64,000 bases of DNA, taken from the NCBI RefSeq assembly GCF_000337215.1, contig NZ_AOHZ01000081.1, positions 265 to 64,264 of the forward strand, in the 5' to 3' direction. The position numbers were made by a program, and so were the translations under genes. Positions 44,780-53,415 of the stretch are shown one piece after another (the stretch's first letter is position 1; every line of letters starts with the position of its first letter). The notes below the pieces were generated by a model. It did no database searches. It was not told where the DNA came from and saw only the letters and a list, made by a program, of their open reading frames with translations. Source of the stretch: Natronolimnohabitans innermongolicus JCM 12255 (GTDB lineage Archaea; Halobacteriota; Halobacteria; Halobacteriales; Natrialbaceae).

Positions 44780-46141
44780 ATGAACAGGGACACTGCCCAA
44801 CCGGACGTGGCCGCCTTCCCCGGACCCAACGCCCAGCAGTGGGTCGAGTTCCACCAGTCGAACTCGGCGCCCAGCGAGTACTCCCACGAGTTCGTCTGGG
44901 ATATCACGCGCGAGGCCGACGGCCCGTTCGTCACCGACGTCGACGGTAACGTCTTGCTCGATTTTACCTGCCACATCGGCGCGGCGCCGCTCGGCTACAA
45001 CAACGAGAAACTCCTCGAGAAACTCGAGGCGTTCGACCTCGTCGAGCCGATGAAGATCGCCGGCCAGGACATGTACTTCGGCGCCGGCCCCACGCCCGAG
45101 GAGTCCGACGTTCCCGGCTCGAGTCACCTCATGGACAAGCTGACCGAGGTCTCGAGTCAGTACGGGATGGACACCGTGTTCCTCTCGAACTCGGGCGCGG
45201 AGGCCGTCGAGAACGCGATGAAGATCACGAACGACTACCGCGCACCCGCGAAGTACGGGGTCTCGTTCGCCGGCAGCTTCCACGGCCGGACGCTCGGGAC
45301 GCTCTCGATCACGAAGTCGAAGGAAGTCTACACCCGCCACTACCCGCAGATCGACGGCATCGAGACGGTGCCGTTCTGTGCGGATCGGGGCTGTGACGCC
45401 GATAGCTGCGACTGCGGCTTCTTCGCCGGCGGCGGCTCGCAGCTCCGCGGCATGCTCGCACCCGAAGGCGGCCACATCAACCCCGACGAGATCGCCTTCC
45501 TCACCCTCGAGCCGATCCAGGGCGTCGGCGGCTACCGCTTCCCCAGCGAGGCGTTCATGCAGGAGGTCGCGGACGTGACCGACGAGTACGACATCCCCCT
45601 CGTGGTCGACGAGATCCAGTCCGGCGTCGGCCGCACCGGCGAGATCTGGGCCTCCGACCACTACCCCATCGAACCGGACGTGATCGCCAGCGCGAAGGCG
45701 CTGCGCGTCGGCGCGACCATCTCTCGATCGGAACTCTTCCCCGAGCAGAAAAACCGGCTCGGCTCGACGTTCGGCGGCGGCGATCTCCTGGGGTCGATGA
45801 TGGGGACGTTCACCCTCGAGGCGATTCAGGAGCACGATCTGCTCGAGAACGCGACGCGACGCGGCGAGCAGGCCAAAGAACTGCTGCGCGACGAGACGCC
45901 CGGGTACGTCGAGGACGTCCGCGGGAAGGGCCTGATGCTCGCCGTCGAGTTCGACACCGCCCAGCGGCGCAACGACGTCGTGGCCGAATCGCTGAAGCGG
46001 GGCCTGTTGACGCTCGGCTGCGGCAAGAAGACGATTCGACTGTTGCCGCCGCTGGACTCGAGCGAGCGCGAGATCGAACTCGGCGTGGGGATCTTCTGTG
46101 AAGCGATCGAGGCCGTCGGGCCGAGCGCAAAGGCGGCCTGA
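44780..46141 (+). CDS. Class III aminotransferase with a Cys-rich insert
   Basis: 453-residue PLP aminotransferase. NSGAEAVENAMKITNDYRA, FHGRTLGTLSITKSK and VDEIQSGVGRTG supply cofactor contacts. The Schiff-base lysine is in ASAKALRVG. A short insert carries Cys200, Cys205, Cys209 and Cys211 (CADRGCDADSCDC), a possible metal or redox site. The omega-amino donor may be diaminobutyrate or beta-alanine. It is directly downstream of the BCCT carrier on the same strand but has its own leaderless promoter with an operator-like repeat. Confidence 0.87.
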   Translation: MNRDTAQPDVAAFPGPNAQQWVEFHQSNSAPSEYSHEFVWDITREADGPFVTDVDGNVLLDFTCHIGAAPLGYNNEKLLEKLEAFDLVEPMKIAGQDMYFGAGPTPEESDVPGSSHLMDKLTEVSSQYGMDTVFLSNSGAEAVENAMKITNDYRAPAKYGVSFAGSFHGRTLGTLSITKSKEVYTRHYPQIDGIETVPFCADRGCDADSCDCGFFAGGGSQLRGMLAPEGGHINPDEIAFLTLEPIQGVGGYRFPSEAFMQEVADVTDEYDIPLVVDEIQSGVGRTGEIWASDHYPIEPDVIASAKALRVGATISRSELFPEQKNRLGSTFGGGDLLGSMMGTFTLEAIQEHDLLENATRRGEQAKELLRDETPGYVEDVRGKGLMLAVEFDTAQRRNDVVAESLKRGLLTLGCGKKTIRLLPPLDSSEREIELGVGIFCEAIEAVGPSAKAA

Positions 46142-46193
46142 TCGAAACGAGGTCTGCCGATCGAGTCACCGCTTTCGCTTTCGATTCTGGTTC

Positions 46194-46277
46194 TATAGTA
46201 GCCAGTGAAACGATTTACACACCGATCTCGACGCTGTCCTGCGATCGGGTGTGCATTGACTTTCACTGGCTACTATA
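46194..46277. repeat. 84-bp nested palindrome, MITE-like
   Basis: The outer arms are a perfect 17-bp inverted repeat: TATAGTAGCCAGTGAAA (46194-46210) and TTTCACTGGCTACTATA (46261-46277). An inner imperfect stem pairs cacaccgatc with gatcgggtgtg (one bulge). If the element is taken as starting at TAG, a TA dinucleotide flanks each side, as for IS630/Tc1-like insertions. It lies between convergent genes. A mobile element and a terminator are both possible. Confidence 0.72.
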
Positions 46278-46309
46278 TTTTCTTCCTCTCGTAGCGTACC
46301 GGGTCACGA

Positions 46310-47089
46310 TCAGTCGCCAACGTAGGTCACGTCGATCTGCCGCGAGAGCAGTCCCGCCAACAGGAGTCCCGCGAGCGGCGCGGCGTAGCGGCCCAACCAG
46401 GTGACGATTTCACGGAAATTCGAGGGGCGCATCTGGGCGGTCCCTCCGACCCGGTAGTAGGTTCCGTCATCGGTTCGAATCGTCGTTTCAGGAACGTCGA
46501 CTTCGCCGTGAGTCTGTGTCTCACCGTCCTCAATGGCCTCGACCACAGCCGACGGAATTTCGTCTCGGTCTGCCTCGAGGTCGAGCGACACGTCCTCGAG
46601 TGCCGCCTCGGGATCGGTCTCCTCGAGTTCGAGGTAAACGGGATGGTAGCCACCGTCGTCCTCGTCGCCGAACGCGAACGTTGTCTCGTAGATCGTGCCG
46701 TTCACCCAGACATACTGGTACGCTGGTGTGCCCCACGCTGGTGACATCCAGTCTGGATTACCGGTTTTGAATCCAGCGTCGAACCGATCGTCCTCGTCGG
46801 ACTCCGCGAGGTAACGTTCGAACGCACACATTCGAATATTGTCTGCGTACGGGGCGGTGCCGTCGGAACAGGCAATCTCGTCGCTGATCGCGTCGGTACG
46901 GATGTTGCTGTGACCGTCGAGCCAGACGTTGCCCTGATCGGTCGACACCTCCGCTCGCTCGTAGGTATGGACCATCTCGTCGAGACCCAGCGAGCCGACG
47001 ACGATCGGCATGCTGAGCAGCGAGAGCGCGAGAAGACCGAGCAGAACGTCCCGTCGACGGGGCGTCAAAACGCTGTCGGAGGGCATCAT
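46310..47089 (-). CDS. Exported protein anchored by two membrane segments, unknown function
   Basis: 259 residues. A first hydrophobic segment (VLLGLLALSLLSMPIVVGS, residues ~15-33) is followed by a ~190-residue acidic extracytoplasmic domain with four Cys-containing stretches (IACSDG, RMCAFE). A second segment near the C-terminus (APLAGLLLAGLLSRQ) completes it. The domain is unassigned. ATG 47089 or 47086 are equivalent. A TATA box sits ~24 nt upstream. Confidence 0.68.
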   Translation of the reverse strand: MMPSDSVLTPRRRDVLLGLLALSLLSMPIVVGSLGLDEMVHTYERAEVSTDQGNVWLDGHSNIRTDAISDEIACSDGTAPYADNIRMCAFERYLAESDEDDRFDAGFKTGNPDWMSPAWGTPAYQYVWVNGTIYETTFAFGDEDDGGYHPVYLELEETDPEAALEDVSLDLEADRDEIPSAVVEAIEDGETQTHGEVDVPETTIRTDDGTYYRVGGTAQMRPSNFREIVTWLGRYAAPLAGLLLAGLLSRQIDVTYVGD

Positions 47090-47107
47090 TCAACGATATA
47101 AACATCA

Positions 47108-47117
47108 CTAATAAATA
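47108..47117 (-). promoter_or_regulatory. TATA box, leaderless promoter of the exported protein gene
   Basis: On the minus strand this reads TATTTATTAG, centred 23-26 nt before the start codon. Confidence 0.55.
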
Positions 47118-47161
47118 CGTTTGGTATCGAACCGCGATTTGGATTCGGGTCCGATTCGTGG

Positions 47162-48418
47162 TCAGTCGAGCGAGTCCTCGAGCACGGACACACCACCGAG
47201 TCCGTCCAGTTTTTCGAGCACGCCCGCGAGATGCTCCCGACCGCTGCCCTCGAGACCGACGGTAACTGGAACCCGATTCGGTTCGTCACCGGCGGTCCGT
47301 CGAGCGCGCTCGAGGACGTCCAGTTCGGCGCCCTCGGACTCGACGGTCTCGACGACGTCACCCACCGCAGTCGGCCACCCCGCGACGGCCAGTCTGGCCT
47401 CGGCGTAGCGCTCGAGGGCGTGCAGGCCGGTCCGAGTGAGTTCCGCGTGTTCGGTGAGGTTGACGTTGCCGCCGGAGACGATAACGCCGACGTGCTCGTC
47501 CTCGAGGTCCAGGTCGGCGTCATCCGAGAGCGCGGCGGCCAGCGGCGCCGCGCCGGCGCTCTCGGCGACGGTCTTCGCGCGCTCGGCCAGCAGCGTGACG
47601 GCGGTCGCGATCTCGGTGTCGGTGACGCTCACCACGTCGTCGACGACCTCGCGGGCGTTGGCGAACGTGGTCTCGAGCATCCGCGTGTCGGCGATCCCCT
47701 CCGCGACGGTGTCGACGGTCTCGAGTTCGCGGATCTCGCCGGCCTCGAGCGACGGCTTCGCGTGGGCGGCCCCCTCCGGTTGCACACCGATAACCCGAAT
47801 ATCGGGATCGTGAGTCTTCAGCACGGTTCCGATCCCCGAGATCAGCCCGCCGCCGCCGATGGCGACGAGGACGGTATCGATCTCGGGGTACTGCTCGAGG
47901 AGTTCGAGACCGACGGTCCCCTGGCCAGCGATGATCGCCGGATCGTCGAAGGGATGGACGAAGGTCTCGCCCGTCTCGTCGGCTCGCTCGAGGGCGTATT
48001 CGTAGGATCGCTCGTAGATGTCGCCCTCGACGACGACCTCGGCGCCGTAGCCGCGAGTGGCCTCGATCTTCGCCGCGGGCGTGACCTCGGGGACGACGAT
48101 GGTCGTTTCGATCCCCAGAAGTTGCCCGGCCAGCGCGACGCCCTGGGCGTGGTTGCCCGCGCTCGAGGTGATGACGCCCGCCTCGCGCTCGGCCTCGGAG
48201 AGTTGAGCCATCGTGTTGTACGCCCCGCGGATCTTGAACGAGCCCGTCCGCTGGACGGTCTCGAGTTTGAGGCCGACCGAGGCCGCGCCGCTCAGCTCGG
48301 CGGCGGTGCTCGAGGTGTCCAGCGGCGTCCGGTGGACGACGTCCGCGATGCGCTCGCGGGCGTCGTCGACGTCCGCGCGGCCGACGAGCGATCGCTCTCC
48401 CCCCCGTTCCCGACTCAT
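47162..48418 (-). CDS. Threonine ammonia-lyase family PLP enzyme (IlvA/EutB-like)
   Basis: 418 residues. GSFKIRGAYN carries the Schiff-base lysine, SAGNHAQGVALAG the substrate loop and GGGGLISGIGT the phosphate loop. The last ~80 residues form an ACT-like regulatory region (RVPVTVGLEGSGREHLAGV). It deaminates threonine to 2-oxobutanoate, or, as EutB does, a hydroxylated diaminobutyrate. The start overlaps the M20 gene's stop by 4 bp (ATGA). Context favours a role in hydroxyectoine or amino-acid breakdown over isoleucine synthesis. Confidence 0.85.
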   Translation of the reverse strand: MSRERGGERSLVGRADVDDARERIADVVHRTPLDTSSTAAELSGAASVGLKLETVQRTGSFKIRGAYNTMAQLSEAEREAGVITSSAGNHAQGVALAGQLLGIETTIVVPEVTPAAKIEATRGYGAEVVVEGDIYERSYEYALERADETGETFVHPFDDPAIIAGQGTVGLELLEQYPEIDTVLVAIGGGGLISGIGTVLKTHDPDIRVIGVQPEGAAHAKPSLEAGEIRELETVDTVAEGIADTRMLETTFANAREVVDDVVSVTDTEIATAVTLLAERAKTVAESAGAAPLAAALSDDADLDLEDEHVGVIVSGGNVNLTEHAELTRTGLHALERYAEARLAVAGWPTAVGDVVETVESEGAELDVLERARRTAGDEPNRVPVTVGLEGSGREHLAGVLEKLDGLGGVSVLEDSLD

Positions 48419-49764
48419 TCGCGGCCCTCCGCCTCCGTCCGCTCGGCTTCGGCGCCGACCGACTCCGGCACGCCGTCGATGTGCGGGACCGGATGCCGAC
48501 GCTCGAGTTCCCGGATCGTCTCGACGAGGACGTCGACGCCGTGTGCGAGGCTGCGCTCGTCGACGTCGAACGTCGGCGTGTGGTGGCTGGTGGGGTGGTC
48601 GGTGCCGACGATCAGATAGGTGGCGAGGCCGCCGTCAGCTTGGACGCGCTCCATCAGGAACGTCGCGTCCTCGCTGGCGCCGAAGTCCGCGGCCGGGACG
48701 ACGCGGTCGATCCCCCGGACGCCCTCCGCGACCTCGCTGACGAGCGCCTGCAACTCGGGGTCGCTGTCGGCGCGCGGCGACTCGCTGACGACGTCGACGG
48801 TCGCCTGACAGCCGTGCATGCGGGCGGCGGAGCGAGCCGTGCGCTCGAGTCGCTCCTTGACGAACTCCATCAGTTCGGTCGTCTCGCCGCGGGCCTCGGC
48901 CTCCATGTGGGCGCGCTCGGCGATGACGTTGCTCGCGGAGCCGGCCTCCGCGTAGCCGATGTTCACCCGGGTCATCCCGTCGGCGTGGCGAGGAATGCCG
49001 TAGGCGTTCTCGATCGTCGTCCCCATCGCGTGCATCGCGTTCGCGCCCTCGTTGGGCGCCTTGCCCGCGTGGGCCGAGGTACCTTCGATCGTCAGGTCGA
49101 CGTGGCACATGGCGAGGGGTTTCTCGATGCCCGCGATAACCTCGCCCGTCGGGTGATCGAGGCCGACGTGGACCGCGAGCAGGTAGTCCAGATCCGAGGC
49201 GAAGTCGCTCTTCGCCATCGGACAGCCGCCGCCGCTCGTCTCCTCTGCGGGCTGGAAGAAGACGACGAACCGGCCCGAAAAGTCGCTCTCGGCGATCGCC
49301 TCGAGGACGGCCAGTCCCCAGGTCATGTGGACGTCGTGGCCGCAGGCGTGCATCGTGCCCTCGATCTCCGAGCGAAAGCCCTCGCTCACGGGGTCGTGGT
49401 CCTCGCGCTTCGATTCCTCGATGAACAGGCCGTCGATGTCGACCCGCAGGCCGATCGCCGGCCCCTCGCCGCGCTCGAGGACCGCAACGGCGCCCGTGTT
49501 GCCGCCGGTCATGCGCTCGAGCACGGCGGGATCCGCGCCGCGTGCACGGGCGCGTTCGATCCAGGGCTCGAGGTCGTCGTCGGTGACGGCCATCCGATCT
49601 GCGGGGTCGTAGGCGTCGGGGCCGACGGCGAGTTCGTCGACGCCGATCGCGCGGATCTCTTCGACGAGGCGCGCGGTGGTGGCGAACTCGCGCCAGGCGG
49701 GTTCGGGATGGCGGTGCAGGCTGCGACGGAGGGAGACCAGCCGGTCGCGTATCGGCTCGTTCAT
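48415..49764 (-). CDS. M20D amidohydrolase/deacetylase, copy 2
   Basis: 449 residues, closely similar to 40425-41705: LHRHPEPAWREF, MHACGHDVH, FQPAEETSGGG, HVGLDHPTGE, SAHAGKAPNEGANAM and GTDHPTSHHTPTFDVD all recur. The metal-ligand set is intact. It differs by a C-terminal extension (HVPHIDGVPESVGAEAERT region). It is translationally coupled to the threonine-dehydratase-like gene by ATGA. ATG 49764 is used; an in-frame GTG at 49773 would add three residues. Coupling to a PLP lyase supports a two-step pathway. Confidence 0.87.
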   Translation of the reverse strand: MNEPIRDRLVSLRRSLHRHPEPAWREFATTARLVEEIRAIGVDELAVGPDAYDPADRMAVTDDDLEPWIERARARGADPAVLERMTGGNTGAVAVLERGEGPAIGLRVDIDGLFIEESKREDHDPVSEGFRSEIEGTMHACGHDVHMTWGLAVLEAIAESDFSGRFVVFFQPAEETSGGGCPMAKSDFASDLDYLLAVHVGLDHPTGEVIAGIEKPLAMCHVDLTIEGTSAHAGKAPNEGANAMHAMGTTIENAYGIPRHADGMTRVNIGYAEAGSASNVIAERAHMEAEARGETTELMEFVKERLERTARSAARMHGCQATVDVVSESPRADSDPELQALVSEVAEGVRGIDRVVPAADFGASEDATFLMERVQADGGLATYLIVGTDHPTSHHTPTFDVDERSLAHGVDVLVETIRELERRHPVPHIDGVPESVGAEAERTEAEGRE

Positions 49765-49790
49765 GACAGTCACTAACGCGCCCCGGGGAC

Positions 49791-49800
49791 TTAATTATAC
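49791..49800 (-). promoter_or_regulatory. TATA box before the M20/threonine-dehydratase-like operon
   Basis: GTATAATTAA on the minus strand is centred about 31 nt before ATG 49764. TGTGTA elements sit at 49798-49803 and 49832-49837 (minus strand). Confidence 0.55.
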
Positions 49801-49914
49801 ACAATCAGTGTTTACGATGGGTACACAAAAAGGATAAGACAGATCGTGACAATCGTCAGGTATCGACGCGCCGCGGCGGCCCGAAGCCGTCGACGCGGCG
49901 CGGGAGACACTACT

Positions 49915-50886
49915 ATGAGCACGAACCCAGACGTCGTCGTTCTGCGAGAGGGAACGGAAGGCCTGTCGATGGAATCGTACGCGGAAACGCTGCGCGAGCG
50001 ACTCCCCGAGCACACGGTCGCGCTCGCGCGGACGCCGACGGAGGAGCGCGAACTCGTCCCGCAGGCGCGGGTCGTGACCGGAATTACGATCGAGGAGGAA
50101 CTGCTCGAATCCGCCGACCGACTCGAACTGTTCGCGTGTACGTTCGCCGGGACCGACCACGTCCCGATGGACGCCCTGGCCGATCACGGCGTGGCCGTCA
50201 CGAACGCGGGCGGGATCCACGCGCCCGGCATCGCCGAGCAATCTATCGCCAACATGCTCGTCTTCGCGCGGAACCTCCACGAGGGCTGGCGGCGCAAATC
50301 GAACGGAGAGTGGCGCCACTTCCAGTCCCGCGAGTTCACCGACAGCACCGTCACGGTGGTCGGCCTCGGCTCGATCGGCCAGGAGATCGTCCAGCGACTC
50401 GAGGGCTTCGAGGTGGAGACGATCGGCATCCGCTACACGCCCTCGAAGGGCGGGCCGACCGACGAGGTGCTGAGCTTCGAGGAAGACGACGTCCACGAGG
50501 CCTTCTCGCGCAGCGACTACGTCGTTCTCGCGTGTCCGCTGAACGACCTGACGCGCCACCTCGTCGACGAGGACGCGCTGGCGACGCTGCCGCCCCACGC
50601 GGTGATCGTCAACGCCGCCCGCGGCGGGATCGTCGACACCGACGCGCTGGTCTCCGCGCTGCAGTTCAACGGGATTCGAGGGGCCGCACTGGACGTCACC
50701 GACCCCGAACCGCTGCCCAACGACCACGAGCTCTGGGATCTCGAGAACTGCCTCATCACGCCTCACACGGGCGGTCACACGCCAAAACACTGGGATCGGC
50801 TGGCCGACATCGTCGCGGCGAACGTCGAGGTGCTCGAGGACGGCGGCGACCTCGAGAACGCGGTCTACGTGCCGGAAGGGAACTGA
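49915..50886 (+). CDS. D-2-hydroxyacid dehydrogenase
   Basis: 323 residues. The NAD-binding motif is VVGLGSIGQEIVQRL. The catalytic Arg is in NAARGGIVD, Glu in the DPEPLP region and His in PHTGGHTPKHWDR. It reduces 2-oxoacids to D-2-hydroxyacids. It is divergent from the M20/threonine-dehydratase operon and could dispose of the 2-oxoacid that the latter makes. ATG 49915 starts the conserved part, although frame continues upstream. Confidence 0.88.
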   Translation: MSTNPDVVVLREGTEGLSMESYAETLRERLPEHTVALARTPTEERELVPQARVVTGITIEEELLESADRLELFACTFAGTDHVPMDALADHGVAVTNAGGIHAPGIAEQSIANMLVFARNLHEGWRRKSNGEWRHFQSREFTDSTVTVVGLGSIGQEIVQRLEGFEVETIGIRYTPSKGGPTDEVLSFEEDDVHEAFSRSDYVVLACPLNDLTRHLVDEDALATLPPHAVIVNAARGGIVDTDALVSALQFNGIRGAALDVTDPEPLPNDHELWDLENCLITPHTGGHTPKHWDRLADIVAANVEVLEDGGDLENAVYVPEGN

Positions 50887-51033
50887 GCTGAACTGAACTG
50901 ACGGCGTTCGGCCTCGGTTCGACGCTGTCGGTTTCGACGACTCGCGAAATCCGATGACTCGAGAAGCGCGCTCGAGCGCCGTCGGGTCCGACGCTTGCGC
51001 CATCGCGGTGGTCGGTCGTGGTGGTCGATCCCG

Positions 51034-51363
51034 TCAGGCGTTTCGCGACCGGTCGGCGACCCTGTATGCCAGCGAGCCGATGCCGACGCCCGCACAGGTC
51101 GACCAGTCGGTGTCCTCGTCGGACGTGAACAGCACCGACGCGATCGCCGTCCAGACCGTGACGAAGACGAGATAGCGCAGCGGACGCTCTCGGAACGTCC
51201 CGACGAACGCGTCCCTGACGACGTAGTAGGCGAAGCCGACGGCGCCACCGAGCGCGACGTGTTCGGGAGAGATCCCCCGGTCGGATCGACGGGCGAACTC
51301 GAGGTTTGTCAGCGTCCCGAGGAACTCTATCGTCGTCCAGAGTGAGTCGAGGCGATTACTCAT
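51034..51363 (-). CDS. Small haloarchaeal membrane protein
   Basis: 109 residues with two hydrophobic segments (HVALGGAVGFAYYVVRDAF, RYLVFVTVWTAIASVLF) and a final glycine-rich one. No family known to me. ATG 51363 gives a clean N-terminus MSNRLDSLWTTIEFLG. It stands alone between the D-2-hydroxyacid dehydrogenase and a PIN-domain gene. Confidence 0.65.
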   Translation of the reverse strand: MSNRLDSLWTTIEFLGTLTNLEFARRSDRGISPEHVALGGAVGFAYYVVRDAFVGTFRERPLRYLVFVTVWTAIASVLFTSDEDTDWSTCAGVGIGSLAYRVADRSRNA

Positions 51364-51511
51364 ACTGATGGATTCGTAACAGGTGCAATGACTGTTTCGC
51401 TCGCAGCGTCGATCGAGAACCCGCTTTCGACTGGTACCTTCGAGGGGGTCACTGACCTGTTGCATCGGCAGGCGCAAATAGCGATTGGGGAGTTTCGAGA
51501 AGCGACTCCGG

Positions 51512-51901
51512 TCAGACGAGATCTTGCGGACGTTTCGCACCGTGATCTCGTAACTCGCCGTCGAACGAAAGGAGCGTTGCATCTACGGCGTCGGCAGCGG
51601 CAAGTACGAGCGCGTCCATCGGGTAACGCAGTGTCTCGTCTTGGAGTTGGTTCGCAGTCATCATATCGGAGGCGTCGGGAAACGTGACGGTCGTCCGGGA
51701 ACTGACCCGCTGTTCGATTCGTTCGACGCGATCCCGTTCGAACTGTTTCTTTTTCGTGAGTACCGTCCGCAGTTCCATGAGGTTCAGTACCGACGTATAC
51801 GTTTCGTCAACGTCGTTGAGAACGCGAACAGCGGTCTCGGAACGCTCGGTATCTCTGGTGACAGCCGCGACGATAACGTTCGTATCGAGAAAGGGCTTCA
51901 T
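51512..51901 (-). CDS. PIN-domain ribonuclease (VapC-like), antitoxin not evident
   Basis: 129 residues. MKPFLDTNVIVAAV supplies the first Asp, NLMELRTVL the Glu, MDALVLAAADA and FDGELRD the later acidic residues. It is a VapC-type toxin fold that cuts RNA. In-frame sequence runs upstream from ATG 51901, including LADDLIDEFVVEHAEFAIDSG, which resembles an antitoxin tail but lacks a good start. The antitoxin may be degraded, or translation may begin at a TTG. The gene lies just past the glutamate dehydrogenase. Confidence 0.78.
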   Translation of the reverse strand: MKPFLDTNVIVAAVTRDTERSETAVRVLNDVDETYTSVLNLMELRTVLTKKKQFERDRVERIEQRVSSRTTVTFPDASDMMTANQLQDETLRYPMDALVLAAADAVDATLLSFDGELRDHGAKRPQDLV

Positions 51902-52032
51902 AGTCGCGAAGCGACCCGAATCAATCGCGAACTCGGCGTGCTCGACGACGAACTCGTCGATGAGGTCGTCGGCCAACTCGGTTCGTATATCGGTCTCGAG
52001 CGAATCTGACCGGGGAACCCCCTCTTTCGGCC

Positions 52033-53325
52033 CTACGGCCAGAGCCCGCGCACCGCCTTCGCCTCGGCGATCCGCGACAGCGCCACGACGTAGGCCGCGT
52101 CGCGCCACGTCAGGTCGTGCTCCTCGACCTCGTCGCGGAGGTCGGCCCACGCCGAGAGCATCTTCTCCTCGAGTTCCTCGTTCACTTCCTCGAGGGTCCA
52201 CTGGCGGCGGTTGATGTCCTGAAGCCACTCGAAGTAGCTGACGGTGACGCCGCCCGCGTTCGCGAGGATGTCCGGAATAACGTGGACGCCGCGCTCCTCG
52301 AGGATTTCGTCGCCGGCGAACGTCGTCGGGCCGTTGGCCCCTTCGACGACGATATCCGCCTGAATGTCGGACGCGTTGTCCGCGGTGATGACGTTGCCGA
52401 CCGCAGCCGGGATCACCACGTCGACGTCGAGTTCGAGCACCTCCTCGTTCGAGAGCGTCTCTGGCGCGTCCTGTTCCAAGACGGCCTCGGGCTCCTCGTC
52501 GTGGGTCGGAATCTCGTGAGTCGAGAGCCCGTCGGGGTCGTAGATGGCGCCGTTGACGTCCGAGACGGCGACGACCGTCGCGCCCCAATCCTCGAGCAGG
52601 CGGGCCGCGTTGGCGCCGACGCTGCCGAAGCCCTGGACGGCGACGGTCACGTCCGAGACGTCGTTTCCGTAGTACTCGATCGCTTCGCGGGCGATGATCG
52701 CGGTCGAGCGGCCGGGCGCTTCCTCGCGGCCGAACGAGCCGCCGATGACGGGGGGCTTGCCCGTGACGACGCCGGGGATGGTCTCGCCCTGTTGCATCGA
52801 GTAGGCGTCCATGAACCAGGCCATGGTCTGTGCGTCGGTCCCCATGTCGGGTGCGGGAACGTCTTTCGTCGGCCCGACGGAGTCGCGAATCTCCTCGGCG
52901 AAGCGGCGCGTGAGCCGCTCGGTCTCGTCCTCGCTGAGCGATTTGGGGTCGACCGCGATGCCGCCCTTGCCGCCGCCGAAGGGGAGGTCCATCACGGCGC
53001 ACTTCCAGGTCATCCACATCGAGAGCCCGATGCACTCCTGGGCGTTGACCTCGGGGTGGTAGCGCAGCCCGCCCTTGTACGGGCCGCGGACGTCGTCGTG
53101 CTGGGCGCGGTAGCCGGTGAACACTTCGACGGTGCCGTCGTCGCGCTCCAGGGGGACCGAGACCCGCTGGACGCGCGTCGGGTGTTTCAGCCGCTCGATA
53201 ACGCCTTCGTCGACGTCGACGTGTGCCGCCGCGTGTTCGAGTTGTCGGCGCGCGGTGACGAGCGCCGAGTCGTGGTCGCCGTCGCCGGACGATTCGGTCT
53301 CCGATGTCGATTGTGTCGTGGTCAT
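52033..53325 (-). CDS. gdhA: Glutamate dehydrogenase
   Basis: 430 residues. [15 protein letters not shown] and [23 protein letters not shown] hold the substrate lysines; [21 protein letters not shown] is the nucleotide-binding motif. It interconverts glutamate and 2-oxoglutarate plus ammonia, and here would regenerate the amino acceptor used by the two aminotransferases. The first ~20 residues are Thr/Ser/Asp-rich. It follows the M24 gene on the same strand by about 90 bp. NAD versus NADP use is not assigned. Confidence 0.94.
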   Translation of the reverse strand: MTTTQSTSETESSGDGDHDSALVTARRQLEHAAAHVDVDEGVIERLKHPTRVQRVSVPLERDDGTVEVFTGYRAQHDDVRGPYKGGLRYHPEVNAQECIGLSMWMTWKCAVMDLPFGGGKGGIAVDPKSLSEDETERLTRRFAEEIRDSVGPTKDVPAPDMGTDAQTMAWFMDAYSMQQGETIPGVVTGKPPVIGGSFGREEAPGRSTAIIAREAIEYYGNDVSDVTVAVQGFGSVGANAARLLEDWGATVVAVSDVNGAIYDPDGLSTHEIPTHDEEPEAVLEQDAPETLSNEEVLELDVDVVIPAAVGNVITADNASDIQADIVVEGANGPTTFAGDEILEERGVHVIPDILANAGGVTVSYFEWLQDINRRQWTLEEVNEELEEKMLSAWADLRDEVEEHDLTWRDAAYVVALSRIAEAKAVRGLWP

Positions 53326-53415
53326 AGTAGGGTGTGGTACTGCGCGTAGTGGGTTCGGTGTTGTGCCGGCATTACGTGGGACGCGAGGTTCGGTGTCGTC
53401 GATCCGGCCGCCGAG

